A stretch of DNA of 64,000 bases, taken from contig NZ_JAUCEU010000007.1 of NCBI RefSeq assembly GCF_030348765.1, positions 552,501-616,500 of the forward strand. The letters run 5' to 3'. This document shows, in pieces, positions 51,314 through 60,000 of this stretch (within the stretch, counting starts at the first letter, position 1; the number at the start of each line of letters is the position of its first letter). The notes under the pieces are model-generated. The model did not search any database. It saw nothing but the letters and a program-made list of their open reading frames with translations, and was not told the DNA's origin. The DNA is from Neobacillus sp. CF12 (lineage in GTDB: Bacteria; Bacillota; Bacilli; Bacillales; Cytobacillaceae). A program made the translations under genes and the position numbers.

Positions 51314-51904
51314 TTAATTCTTTTTCTTTTTGGTGAATAATAAAAGAACGATCCCAAATATCACGATTAGAACAATAAACACTGTAATTAGTGTAGGTGA
51401 TGAATCGTTATTATTTTGCTCATCTGCATTCTCTGCTGTATCAGATGCTGTATTTTGATTTTCACTAGATTCTTCTGTTTGATCAGTTTGACTTTCATCT
51501 TCCTGACCTTCATCTGTTTCCTCAGGAGTAACAGGAGTGGGTTCTGTCTCATTTTGAGCCATTTCAACAATGAAGTTGATTTCACCTTTTATCGGATGAC
51601 CATCTTCCCCAACAATTTTCCATTGGATTATGTAAGAGCCGTTCTCTAATGGCTTCGCTATTGTTCCTGATAATTGCTTATTTTCAACTTTTATATCTTC
51701 TAAAGGAATGACGTTTCCATCTTTTACTAAATCCATTGTGCTTAAAACTTCAATAGGAGTAGCAAATGTAAGGACAATTTGTTCCAAGTTCTCTGTTACG
51801 ATTTGACCTTCAGATGGATTCGAAGAAGATAAACCTGTGTGTGCAAGAACAAATGAAGGTATCATTATGAATGTGCACAACAAGAAAAACATAATTTTTT
51901 TCAA
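51314..51904 (-). CDS. CopC-domain copper-binding protein with membrane anchor
   Basis: A 196-residue protein: signal peptide to VLA (residue 21), CopC domain beginning HTGLSSSNPSEGQ, with the second His in GEDGHPIKGEI, then an acidic spacer (about 118-165) and a C-terminal membrane helix. Copper ligands are expected at His1 and the distal His. In B. subtilis CopC is fused to the CopD channel in YcnJ; here the CopD part is absent, so it is a shorter anchored version. TTG start after GGAG. Operon with ycnI. Confidence 0.88.
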   Translation of the reverse strand: MKKIMFFLLCTFIMIPSFVLAHTGLSSSNPSEGQIVTENLEQIVLTFATPIEVLSTMDLVKDGNVIPLEDIKVENKQLSGTIAKPLENGSYIIQWKIVGEDGHPIKGEINFIVEMAQNETEPTPVTPEETDEGQEDESQTDQTEESSENQNTASDTAENADEQNNNDSSPTLITVFIVLIVIFGIVLLLFTKKKKN

Positions 51905-52142
51905 GATAAGACTCCTTTCGTACTAAAACATGTTGTACTAAGTATATTCGTTGCAATAGGTTGCTAGTACTTGATTCCTAGCATATCCATATTAACATGT
52001 TGTTTATGAGTTTTTAAGGTTAACTAACAATTTCATAAAACTTTCACAAATATTTTTCTTTTGTCTAAATAATATGGACAATTATTTTTATTATGGTAAA
52101 ATACCGCTTTCCTTTTTCTACGATTATGCTAAAAAATATTGA

Positions 52143-52173
52143 AAAAATGCGTTCCTACAATGTAGAAACGCAG
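52143..52173 (-). terminator. Terminator of the nucleosidase gene
   Basis: GCGTTTCTACA and TGTAGGAACGC pair with one mismatch, followed by six T residues on the minus strand. Confidence 0.9.
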
Positions 52174-52184
52174 TAAATGGTATA

Positions 52185-53060
52185 TTATTTGTCTTCAATC
52201 ATAGATATATACTTTTTAACTACTTCATAAACATATTTTTGATTTGCTTCAGCTGTACCCGGATCATAAGTACCGCCATTTGTTTTATTATTTGATAGAA
52301 TTCGAATACCTAAGAATGCAACATCATAGGCATCGGCAATTTGCGCTACGGAAGCACCTTCCATTTCTTCTACAGAAGTACCGTAAATTTCGTGAATCCA
52401 ATTAATTCGATCCACTTCGCTATTCCAAAAGTCTGCGGAACCAATCGTCCCTTCGATAACTTTACCCTTTTTGTACGTATCTTTAACAGCATTAGCAGCG
52501 GCAAGTAATTCCTTATCTCCCTCGTAGTAGCGGACTTGATTTGCACTATCATCCGATCCGCTTCCTTCTGAAGCCATTAAGTCCATTGGGATCCATGTAG
52601 TTGGATCTGTTCCTTGGCCTGCATCCATATTGGTTGTTTTTAATGAACCGATGTTTGTCGTTCTTTCCCCTAGCACAATATCAAATACATGTAAATTCGG
52701 GTCATGCCCGCCTGAAGTACCTTGATTGATGATGGCAATCGGGTCATATTTTTCAATTGCTAAAGCTGTAGCGGCAGCAGCATTTTCCATTCCTTTACCT
52801 GTTTTCGTAACAATAACAGGGTAATTGTTAAGCTTACCTTTATAGAAAACAAAATTCCCTGATTTTTCGATTTTCACTTTCTCTAATTTATCTGCAAAAT
52901 ATTGTGCTTCTATAGGCATTGGACCTTGGATGACGATGGGTCTCTGTGCACCTTCTACCTCTGTTTCATTTAATAAAGATGAATTACATCCTGCCAGCAT
53001 CACGAACATTCCTGATATAGCTGCAACTGAAGCAAATTTCTTAAACATTTTGTTTTTCAT
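52185..53060 (-). CDS. Secreted lipoprotein nucleosidase/nucleoside phosphorylase
   Basis: A 291-residue lipoprotein. The signal peptide ends at the lipobox LAGC (Cys25). The mature part is a purine nucleoside phosphorylase/MTA-SAH nucleosidase fold: IINQGTSGGHDPNL, VEEMEGASVAQIADAY with the ribose-binding Met-Glu, and GIRILSNNKTNG where the catalytic Asp of MTA nucleosidases is expected but Asn is found. It would act at the outer membrane face and release purine bases from nucleosides. A guanine-class riboswitch with terminator controls it. Confidence 0.88.
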   Translation of the reverse strand: MKNKMFKKFASVAAISGMFVMLAGCNSSLLNETEVEGAQRPIVIQGPMPIEAQYFADKLEKVKIEKSGNFVFYKGKLNNYPVIVTKTGKGMENAAAATALAIEKYDPIAIINQGTSGGHDPNLHVFDIVLGERTTNIGSLKTTNMDAGQGTDPTTWIPMDLMASEGSGSDDSANQVRYYEGDKELLAAANAVKDTYKKGKVIEGTIGSADFWNSEVDRINWIHEIYGTSVEEMEGASVAQIADAYDVAFLGIRILSNNKTNGGTYDPGTAEANQKYVYEVVKKYISMIEDK

Positions 53061-53114
53061 ACATAACCTCTCCCTTTTCTCATGATGTTTGCTGTACCCG
53101 TTATTGGTTCTAAA

Positions 53115-53161
53115 GAAAAAAGTCCAGAAAATACAGGATTAGCAATCCTGCCTTCTAGACC
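53115..53161 (-). terminator. Riboswitch-controlled terminator
   Basis: GTCTAGAA...CAGGATT pairs with AATCCTG...TTCTGGAC, about 15 bp with one internal loop, followed by six T residues on the minus strand. It ends about 55 bases before the start codon. Confidence 0.9.
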
Positions 53162-53251
53162 AACGAGAGTCAAAGTATTAATAATCTAGCAGAAGATGCT
53201 AAATCATATAATGGCTGCTGCTGTTCATACCATTGCGCAGCAATACTTTAA

Positions 53252-53319
53252 CTCGTAGTCTAGTTCATTTTTGGGAACCAGGTAGAGACACTCAGACCAT
53301 ATTACCGAGTATATACGAG
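53252..53319 (-). promoter_or_regulatory. Guanine-class purine riboswitch aptamer
   Basis: Reading the minus strand: P1 CTCGTATA...CTACGAG, J1/2-L2 TAATATGG, J2/3 with CTCTACC, P3 GGTTC/GAACT, L3 CCAAAAAT and GACTA. The L2 GG and L3 CC pairs of the loop kissing interaction are kept. The specificity base (position 74 of the xpt aptamer) is C, so guanine or hypoxanthine is expected, and U51 argues against 2'-deoxyguanosine. An alternative pairing of the P1 3' strand (ACGAGTTAAAGTATT) with AATACTTTGACTCTCGT, ahead of the terminator, would form an antiterminator. Confidence 0.9.
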
Positions 53320-53346
53320 CAATGCTTTTAAATATATTACTATGCA

Positions 53347-53375
53347 AATATAACAAAAGGGTAATCATCAATCAA
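53347..53375 (-). promoter_or_regulatory. Promoter of the riboswitch-controlled gene
   Basis: TTGATT (53370-53375), 17-base spacer, TATATT (53347-53352) on the minus strand, about 30 bases before the aptamer. Confidence 0.65.
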
Positions 53376-53470
53376 CAAAAAGGTGAATATTAACTAATTA
53401 TAACTATATTATTGTTCGTGTTTTAGGTGGAAAGTACCGAAAAAATGGATAAAATCTACCTGTGTCGTAT

Positions 53471-53509
53471 AAAAAAAGAGCACAACTCCTTTGCAAGAGT
53501 GAATGCTCA
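53471..53509 (-). terminator. Terminator of the nitronate monooxygenase gene
   Basis: GAGCATTCACTC and GAGTTGTGCTC pair imperfectly and are followed on the minus strand by seven T residues. The rest of the 53376-53552 gap has no recognisable element. Confidence 0.75.
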
Positions 53510-53552
53510 ATCATTGGGATTAAATTTTTTAGCATATCACGAATGTCTTGAT

Positions 53553-54629
53553 TTAAAATTTACCTATCTCTTTTGCTTCAGCAATAACACTCTTCATAAA
53601 CGCCTCAACGGTTAGATTTCTAGCAAGTCTAGGACTTTGACCTGACCATAGTGACATATAGTCAGGGTTATTTTGTGAGACTGAAGCCTTTCTGATGTGT
53701 TGGGTAAGGCTATTTTGAACTGGAAAATCTGGTAGTGATTCTTCGTGTTTCTGCATTTCTGAGATAAATTTATTCTTAATTCCTCTTGCCTCCTTACCAG
53801 AAAAAGAACGAGTTAGTACAATCTGGTCTTCGTGCGATTGGAGGATAGCGTCTTTATGTATGTTTGGCGCGCCGCTTTCGATACATGTTAAGAAAGCCGT
53901 ACCCATTTGGACACCCTTTGCTCCTAAGCACAATGAGGCCATAATTCCTCTGCCATCCATAATTCCACCTGCCGCAATCACAGGAATACTTACATGGTCG
54001 GCCACCTGTGGGATGAGTGACATTAAACCTATTAAACTTTCTTGATTGTTACTACTAAAATTCCCTCGATGGCCACCTGCTTCACTGCCTTGAACAACGA
54101 CCATATCCATCCCTAACTTTTCGATTTCAATGGCTTCTTTCACGGTTGTTGCTGTTCCTATCAAGAGAATAGTATGATGTTTTAACTCATTTATTAATTC
54201 CAACGATGGAACTCCAAATGTAAAAGAACAAACAGGGACTTTTTCTTCGATGATAACCTTGATTTGTTCAGTAAATGTTTCAAATAAATGATTAGAGGTT
54301 GGAATGTCTACACCATCATCTGGAGGTAAATTTAATTGCTCACGAATTGGCTGTAAGAGTGCAGCCGCTGATTTAACTTCTTTTTCGGAACAGGTAAATT
54401 TGTTGGGAATAAATAGATTTATACCAAAAGGGTTTGATGTTAGGCGTTTTATTTCTCTAATTTGATCACGGATTTGACTCGGAGTCATATAGCCGGCTCC
54501 AATCATTCCTAGACCTCCAGCATTCGCAACCTCCGCCACTAACCTAGAAGTCGTTATTCCTCCAGCCATCGGGGCTTGGATTATTGGAAACTCGATTTTT
54601 AACAGCTCTGTTAATTTATTTTTCAACAT
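53553..54629 (-). CDS. Nitronate monooxygenase
   Basis: A 358-residue class I nitronate monooxygenase (2-nitropropane dioxygenase). FPIIQAPMAGGITTSRLVAEV at the N-terminus, VVVQGSEAGGHRGNF with the catalytic His, VIAAGGIMDGRG for FMN phosphate and KGVQMGTAFLTCIES near the C-terminal half are all present. Oxidises nitronates such as propionate 3-nitronate. AGAGG precedes the ATG. A small zinc-type protein gene ends 11 bases upstream. Confidence 0.93.
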   Translation of the reverse strand: MLKNKLTELLKIEFPIIQAPMAGGITTSRLVAEVANAGGLGMIGAGYMTPSQIRDQIREIKRLTSNPFGINLFIPNKFTCSEKEVKSAAALLQPIREQLNLPPDDGVDIPTSNHLFETFTEQIKVIIEEKVPVCSFTFGVPSLELINELKHHTILLIGTATTVKEAIEIEKLGMDMVVVQGSEAGGHRGNFSSNNQESLIGLMSLIPQVADHVSIPVIAAGGIMDGRGIMASLCLGAKGVQMGTAFLTCIESGAPNIHKDAILQSHEDQIVLTRSFSGKEARGIKNKFISEMQKHEESLPDFPVQNSLTQHIRKASVSQNNPDYMSLWSGQSPRLARNLTVEAFMKSVIAEAKEIGKF

Positions 54630-54640
54630 CGATTACACCT

Positions 54641-54808
54641 CTATTTTTTAGTGTAGCATTCTTCACAAATAAATTTGCCTTCGTTTCGCAAATAAGCTTT
54701 TATCTCAGTAAACCCTTTTCGCTTAGGGTATTTCATTTTAATATAAACCATTTGATCTTCCTTAATTTCTTTATCGCAAACCATACACTTTGATTTTTCC
54801 CAGAACAT
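54641..54808 (-). CDS. Small treble-clef/zinc-finger-like protein, 55 residues
   Basis: A 55-residue protein with CMVCDKEIKEDQ near the start and FICEECYTKK at the end, two Cys pairs spaced like a treble clef or zinc ribbon. Middle part YIKMKYPKRKGF is basic. GGAGG precedes the ATG. It forms an operon-like unit with nitronate monooxygenase. Similar proteins in Bacilli are uncharacterised and sometimes misnamed as transporter proteins. Confidence 0.82.
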   Translation of the reverse strand: MFWEKSKCMVCDKEIKEDQMVYIKMKYPKRKGFTEIKAYLRNEGKFICEECYTKK

Positions 54809-54927
54809 AAAAAACTACCTCCTTTTTACTTGCAAAATACGTAAAACTACCGAGATTTGTATATTTTCATTTTATAAGTTTATTAGGGTAAGAACAACGT
54901 AAACGAATCAAAATGAACAATATATAC

Positions 54928-54968
54928 GAAAAGGAGGAACATACTCACACACGAAGTTCCTCCTTTTC
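54928..54968 (-). terminator. Terminator of the TolB-like gene
   Basis: GAAAAGGAGGAAC and GTTCCTCCTTTTC form a 13-bp perfect stem with a loop of 15 bases, two bases after the stop codon. Confidence 0.9.
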
Positions 54969-54969
54969 A

Positions 54970-56187
54970 TTATTTCTTTTTATAAAAAATCGGCGCAGAA
55001 TCAACGTTCTTAATCCAGATAGAGTCTCTCCCGTTAGATGCATCCTTTACCCATACATTGCCTTTATGTTCCTTCTCCTTTATGCGAAACCAAGTTAGAT
55101 GTGATTCAACAACCTGTGGGTCGACATCAAGCTCATTCTTTTTTGGAAATGTGATTTGTTGTTGTTCTTCTGTTTTTAAATGGATGTCATAAAGTGCTGT
55201 AAACATCGTTGGTACAGGTCCTTCATTCCACTCTTTGTTCTCTTTAGCGCGAGCTACAATAACAGCATCAGGGGAGAACCATTCTACATCAAGGTCGACG
55301 TAACCCTCTGGTGTATATTCCTTTTGTTGAGTGGAACTTGGCATTTCGGCAATTTTGGCTTTCTTGTTCTCAACGAAGAATCTACCTTCTCCAGATATGT
55401 AAGCTAGTTGATTAGCTGAAGGTGCCCACTTCATCCAGTCTTTATATCCCAGCATATTTCCTATTGGTTGAAACTGATCTCCTTGTGATGATAGGACACA
55501 TAATGTGTTGCTATCGTTTGACCAAGAGGCTGTGGGCGTGGCCAGGAAACTAACCCACTTTCCATCAAAACTCCACTTAAAATAATCTGCAGAAATCGCA
55601 AATAAATCAGATGTATTGGTTTGAATCGTGTAAAAGGGCTTTACTTTTGCTGCATCTAGATTTGCATCCACTGGAATTCGAAACAGCTGCACAGGTCCCC
55701 AACCTGTTGGCAGTAAATTAGCTTGTGAGGAAACGATAAACTCTTTCCCATTCGGGAACCATTCGAAATCACTAACCCCTAATGAAACATTTTCAAATCC
55801 ATTTGGACGGCCATTCTTTTCCTTCGTGACATTCAGTACACCGCCGGAATTATAAGCTAGTTGATTTTTAACCGGGGACCACTTAAAGTCAGATGTTTGA
55901 ATGGTGACATAAGGCTGGTAGCTTTCTTTTTCCTTTAAATCATATATGAATAAATTCGATTTCTCGCCTTGCTCATCACCATCAATGTAAGCAATAAAAC
56001 GACCATCATGTGACCACTTCGGAGAATAAACATATTGGTCCTTCGTGAGTTGGGTTTCTTGATTGCCTTTTTTGAGCCAAAGTTGGTGGTCGCGAATAAA
56101 AGTTGCAGTTAATGAAACTTCTGCATTTACCATAGGTGAATTTTGAAAACAGATTAAGATAACGAATAATAAAACTCGAATTGCCAT
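54970..56187 (-). CDS. Secreted TolB-like beta-propeller protein
   Basis: A 405-residue secreted protein. The signal peptide spans about residues 1-21, ending VNA. The rest holds TolB/WD40-like blades with repeats of the form YSPKWSHDGRFIAYIDG, FKWSPVKNQLAY, FEWFPNGKEF, FKWSFDGKWVSF and MKWAPSANQLAY, about six blades. No enzymatic residues seen. Resembles YqgU-type proteins of Bacillus. Likely a surface or extracellular interaction protein. ATG at 56187 follows GGAGGG. Confidence 0.85.
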   Translation of the reverse strand: MAIRVLLFVILICFQNSPMVNAEVSLTATFIRDHQLWLKKGNQETQLTKDQYVYSPKWSHDGRFIAYIDGDEQGEKSNLFIYDLKEKESYQPYVTIQTSDFKWSPVKNQLAYNSGGVLNVTKEKNGRPNGFENVSLGVSDFEWFPNGKEFIVSSQANLLPTGWGPVQLFRIPVDANLDAAKVKPFYTIQTNTSDLFAISADYFKWSFDGKWVSFLATPTASWSNDSNTLCVLSSQGDQFQPIGNMLGYKDWMKWAPSANQLAYISGEGRFFVENKKAKIAEMPSSTQQKEYTPEGYVDLDVEWFSPDAVIVARAKENKEWNEGPVPTMFTALYDIHLKTEEQQQITFPKKNELDVDPQVVESHLTWFRIKEKEHKGNVWVKDASNGRDSIWIKNVDSAPIFYKKK

Positions 56188-56267
56188 AATCAATCCCTCC
56201 AATCTATAGATTGTCCAGATCAATCATGGCAATTCACTTATTAATATTGAAAGTTGAACAGTCCATT

Positions 56268-57167
56268 TTACAAAAGTAAATCTTCTAACGCAGGACGGAG
56301 GGTGGGGAACTTGAATTCAAAACCAGATTCTTGTAACACTCGCGGCACCACATGCTGCCCTTCTAAAACAAGTGCGCTTTTTTGCCCCAGTACCATTTTC
56401 ATAGCAAATGATGGAACAGGCATCCAGTGTGGGCGTTGTAAAACAGTACCAATGGTCTTTCCGAAATCGTTCATTTGAAGTGGAGAAGGTGCAGTGACAT
56501 TAACTGGTCCACTTAATTTGTCATTGCAAATAGCAAAATGAATAGAGCGGACAACATCGGTGACATGCACCCAAGAAACCCATTGTTGCCCAGAACCCAC
56601 TTTACCACCAACAAATAATCGGTAAGGCAGTGCCATTAGAGGTAGTGCACCACCCTCTTTTCCAAGCACAACACCAAATCTCATAAATACCGCACGAATT
56701 GACTGGTCTTCTACTTGTTTCGCTTTGATTTCCCAATCGTGAACCGTCTTCCCTAAAAAATCAGTTGCAGTTTCTAATGAATTTTCTGTATAGACGTTTT
56801 CAGTAGATGCCGGATATATGCCAATGGCACTGGCATTGACCAATACGGCAGGTTTTTCAGGGAGCATGGAAATAATTCTTAGCAACTCTTCCGTTGCAGT
56901 CATTCGACTTTCATAGATTTGTTTCTGGTGGTCTTTACTCCATCTGCCATCGTTGATAGAGACTCCAGCTAAATTAATGAAAGCATCCGCATACCCTATT
57001 TCCTTTTCTGGTGTGCTCCCTTTCTCAAGCCAACGTACATACTCGATATTTCCAGAAGGATCCCTTTCCTTTCTTGATAAAATAACCACACTATGCCCCT
57101 GTGCGACCAGCAATTCCGTTACCTTTTGCCCAATAAATCCTGAACCACCGGCAATGACAATTTTCAT
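56268..57167 (-). CDS. yfhF: TIGR01777 family NAD-dependent epimerase (YfhF-like)
   Basis: A 299-residue short-chain dehydrogenase/epimerase. N-terminal GGSGFIGQKVTELL (Rossmann motif), INLAGVSINDGRW, VNASAIGIYP and the C-terminal DUF1731-like part RPHWMPVPSFAMKMVLG are characteristic. B. subtilis YfhF is of similar length. Substrate unknown. ATG at 57167 follows GGAGGAG; 44 bases after the MBL gene's stop, so likely cotranscribed with it. Confidence 0.92.
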   Translation of the reverse strand: MKIVIAGGSGFIGQKVTELLVAQGHSVVILSRKERDPSGNIEYVRWLEKGSTPEKEIGYADAFINLAGVSINDGRWSKDHQKQIYESRMTATEELLRIISMLPEKPAVLVNASAIGIYPASTENVYTENSLETATDFLGKTVHDWEIKAKQVEDQSIRAVFMRFGVVLGKEGGALPLMALPYRLFVGGKVGSGQQWVSWVHVTDVVRSIHFAICNDKLSGPVNVTAPSPLQMNDFGKTIGTVLQRPHWMPVPSFAMKMVLGQKSALVLEGQHVVPRVLQESGFEFKFPTLRPALEDLLL

Positions 57168-57211
57168 TTTTACTCCTCCTGTGGTAATAGACTCAATCCC
57201 GAACATATGTA

Positions 57212-58183
57212 TCAAATCGTAGAAGAATGGAAAAACAGTTTCCCGTCTCTTAGCTCACTATATACTTCACCACTCAGTTCAAGGTAAATCAGGCGAGTAA
57301 TCGTGGCCAATAATGGCGCAAAGGATTGCGGTGGTTGAACAGGTCCGTATATTTCTTGACAAACTTGCCAAGAAGTTTTTTCTATCTGACTAACAGCGTT
57401 TAAAACCTGCTGTAAACGATGTTTGTGTCCAGATATCATTTCATCTATGCGATCTGCCATGTTGAAAATAAGTTCACCATGACCAGGCAGCGCTAGTTTT
57501 GTTGGATAGACTTTTAATCTTTCCAGTGAGGCAAAATTATCTTTTAAAGGATTCTCGTCGTTTTCTGACCAATGAGCAATAATCGGAGAAAGTCCAGCCA
57601 AAACGTGGTCCCCTGTCACCATCACTTGCTGCCTACGATTATAAAAACAGAAATGATCACTTGAATGCCCTGGAGTCCAAATGGTTTCATACGTTTCGTC
57701 CCCTAGCTTAATAGATTGCTGGTTTTCAAATAATCCATCTGGTTCAAAGTCAAAAATATCTGTTTCAGATTTCCTTTGTTTCATTGGGAATTCAGGACAA
57801 CCATGTGTTGTTAATAGGCTTCGAAACCAACTTGATCCATCAGCGTTACGATTTCTCACCATTTCCTTATAACCTAAACTAGAAATATAAACAGGAACAT
57901 GATGTTTTTCTTGAAACCACCTAGCAAGACCCAAATGATCAGTATGGGCATGCGTTAATACTAGCTTTTCAACTTTAATACCCGATGATAATGTTTTCTC
58001 CCACAGATCGATTGATTCTGTTGCTTTACTACCTGTATCAATGATCGTAAAGCCATTTTCTCCTTGTATAAAGTAGCTGTTCATATGAAACATATCAAAT
58101 GGGTATCGAACCACAAGTTGATAAATGCCATCCGAGATCTTCGTTAAAGTTGAGCACTGTTTCGTCAATCCAACTTCCTCCAT
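57212..58183 (-). CDS. Metallo-beta-lactamase-fold hydrolase
   Basis: A 323-residue MBL-fold protein. The zinc motif THAHTDHLG is at about residues 76-84, further ligands in PGHSSDHF and VTGDHV. The C-terminal helical part resembles LACTB2-like hydrolases. Substrate unknown; ribonuclease, glyoxalase II and esterase roles all occur in the family. No signal peptide. Upstream neighbour is ftsZ on the same strand, separated by a terminator. Confidence 0.88.
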   Translation of the reverse strand: MEEVGLTKQCSTLTKISDGIYQLVVRYPFDMFHMNSYFIQGENGFTIIDTGSKATESIDLWEKTLSSGIKVEKLVLTHAHTDHLGLARWFQEKHHVPVYISSLGYKEMVRNRNADGSSWFRSLLTTHGCPEFPMKQRKSETDIFDFEPDGLFENQQSIKLGDETYETIWTPGHSSDHFCFYNRRQQVMVTGDHVLAGLSPIIAHWSENDENPLKDNFASLERLKVYPTKLALPGHGELIFNMADRIDEMISGHKHRLQQVLNAVSQIEKTSWQVCQEIYGPVQPPQSFAPLLATITRLIYLELSGEVYSELRDGKLFFHSSTI

Positions 58184-58280
58184 TCAGTTATCTTACCTAT
58201 TTATTGAATGTATCATCTAGAACTGTTTATGTGAATAGAATTTTCAGATTAATTAAATAAAAGCAGTATCTCTATAAATA

Positions 58281-58315
58281 AAAAAAGTTTGGCTCATAAG
58301 AACCAAACTTTTTTC
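58281..58315 (-). terminator. Terminator of ftsZ
   Basis: AAAAAAGTTTGGTTC and GAGCCAAACTTTTTT pair around a short loop, with A and T tracts usable on both strands. Lies 16 bases after the ftsZ stop. Confidence 0.92.
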
Positions 58316-58331
58316 TTATATCTTTACTAAG

Positions 58332-59501
58332 TTAAAATGACCGAAGTCGTTTTTTCCGATTGCGCAAGAACGCTGGAATATCATTCGAGTCTTCTGCCTC
58401 ATCAACGTGATGGCCAAAATCCTGAACGTCTTCGTCATGGATGTAAGGGTCCGGTTCTTGATAGTGTATACGTTGGTTTCTTTGATTTGAATTTGGAAAT
58501 TCTTCCTGAAGTGCTTGGGGTGAACTTTGTTCGGCCGTATTATCCTCTTGATCACTGAATCCAGTCGCTATAACGGTTACAATAATCTCATCTGTTAAGT
58601 TTTCATTTATGACAGAACCAAAAATCATATTTAATTCCTCGTTGGAAGCCGAAGCAACGATTTCTGCTGCCTCTTGTACTTCAAAAAGACTTAAATTATT
58701 TCCCCCGGTTATATTCATGATGACACCATGTGCTCCGTTAATAGAGGTTTCCAAAAGCGGACTGTTTAAGGCTTTCTCTGCAGCTTCTGCCGCACGGTTT
58801 CTGCCTTCAGCAATGCCAATTCCCATTAAAGCGGTTCCTTTATGGGACATGACTGTTTTCACGTCTGCAAAATCAAGGTTGATTAAACCAGGCACCGCAA
58901 TTAAATCTGAAATCCCTTGAACACCCTGACGCAGGACATTATCCGCTTCCCGGAAGGCATCAATCATAGGAGTTTTTTTATCGACAATCTCCAATAAGCG
59001 GTCGTTTGGAATAATAATCAAAGTGTCCACGGCTTCCCTCATTGCATCAATTCCACTTTCTGCATTTTTGGCACGCTTGAAGCCCTCGAATTTAAAAGGT
59101 CGTGTTACAACTCCAATCGTTAGGGCACCAAGCTTTCGAGCAATTTTCGCGATGGCGGGTGCTGCACCTGTGCCAGTACCGCCGCCCATTCCAGCCGTTA
59201 CGAAAACCATGTCCGCACCTGCTAACACTTCTTCAATCTGATGTTTGCTTTCCTCGACAGCTTTTCGTCCTATTTCTGGATTTGCACCAGCACCTAATCC
59301 CCTCGTCAAGGTAGAACCAATTTGCATCTTGATTGCTGCTTGAGATTGTTTGATCGCTTGGGAATCTGTATTTACGGCAATAAATTCTACACCGTCAACG
59401 CCGTCCTCAATCATACGGTTCACAGCATTGTTTCCCCCGCCGCCTACACCAATTACTTTAATTTTCGCTAAATGTTCCATACCTGTATCAAATTCTAACA
59501 T
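58332..59501 (-). CDS. ftsZ: Cell-division tubulin homologue FtsZ, outside a dcw cluster
   Basis: A 389-residue FtsZ. The tubulin signature GGGTGTG lies in [12 protein letters not shown] (about 104-115), T3 and T5 regions are intact, the T7 loop [11 protein letters not shown] has the catalytic Asp, and the C-terminal conserved peptide [11 protein letters not shown] is present, followed by a basic tail. So it should polymerise and bind FtsA/SepF-type partners. Unusually it is flanked by an MBL hydrolase and a 394-base gap, not by ftsA or the dcw genes; a second, canonical ftsZ probably exists. GGGGAGG precedes the ATG. Confidence 0.96.
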   Translation of the reverse strand: MLEFDTGMEHLAKIKVIGVGGGGNNAVNRMIEDGVDGVEFIAVNTDSQAIKQSQAAIKMQIGSTLTRGLGAGANPEIGRKAVEESKHQIEEVLAGADMVFVTAGMGGGTGTGAAPAIAKIARKLGALTIGVVTRPFKFEGFKRAKNAESGIDAMREAVDTLIIIPNDRLLEIVDKKTPMIDAFREADNVLRQGVQGISDLIAVPGLINLDFADVKTVMSHKGTALMGIGIAEGRNRAAEAAEKALNSPLLETSINGAHGVIMNITGGNNLSLFEVQEAAEIVASASNEELNMIFGSVINENLTDEIIVTVIATGFSDQEDNTAEQSSPQALQEEFPNSNQRNQRIHYQEPDPYIHDEDVQDFGHHVDEAEDSNDIPAFLRNRKKRLRSF

Positions 59502-59895
59502 GGTAATTCCTCCCCATTATCATAAAAGCTACAACCTTTTGAATTAGTAGATTAGGAGGTTAGATACCCATACCTCCGAATTAATTTAGTAGAAAAAATG
59601 ATATAGTGTTTAGTCTACGTAACATTAATTTCCTTGTCTAGTTAAGTGTTACCTATTATTAATGGCTGAAAAATGGGAAAAAGCACACTCATTATGAATA
59701 GGAAAAGCAGTAATATTTTTCCTGTTTGGGGGAGTTTGGTCCTGTTTATTAGCTTAATATTTCTATTATTAAAGGAAGTTTACAATCTATTTACAAATAG
59801 ATACACCTCCCTTGGTTCGACAAAATTTGAAAAATCACTTGTTATAATGGCTTTAACTTAGGGGGCAAACTCTTAAAGAATGCGAAGGAGGAAAC
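59502..59895. other. Intergenic region between divergent ftsZ and a small membrane protein
   Basis: Holds a hairpin, GGAGGT...ACCTCC (59555-59577), in the ftsZ upstream region, and a TATAAT (about 59842-59847) ahead of the small membrane protein gene. A frame of 62 codons starting at 59673 has a hydrophobic stretch but no ribosome site. Nothing else recognised. Confidence 0.5.
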
Positions 59896-59991
59896 ATGGC
59901 GGACATATTACTGTATATTGGTACATACCTAATTGTTGCTCTTGCTGTTGGATGGCTCATTACAATCGGTTTTGATCAATTTGTAAAATAA
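59896..59991 (+). CDS. Small single-span membrane protein, 31 residues
   Basis: A 31-residue protein: MADILLYIGTYLIVALAVGW plus a short hydrophilic end. One transmembrane helix of about 20 residues. AAGGAGG lies six bases before the ATG, which makes translation very likely in spite of the size. Divergent from ftsZ. No family known to me; small single-span proteins often regulate larger membrane complexes. Confidence 0.78.
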   Translation: MADILLYIGTYLIVALAVGWLITIGFDQFVK

Positions 59992-60000
59992 ACCTGAAAT

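Noticed and set aside
59673..59861. 62-codon frame with a hydrophobic segment
   Set aside because: No ribosome site near any start codon and overlaps the promoter region of the 31-residue gene.
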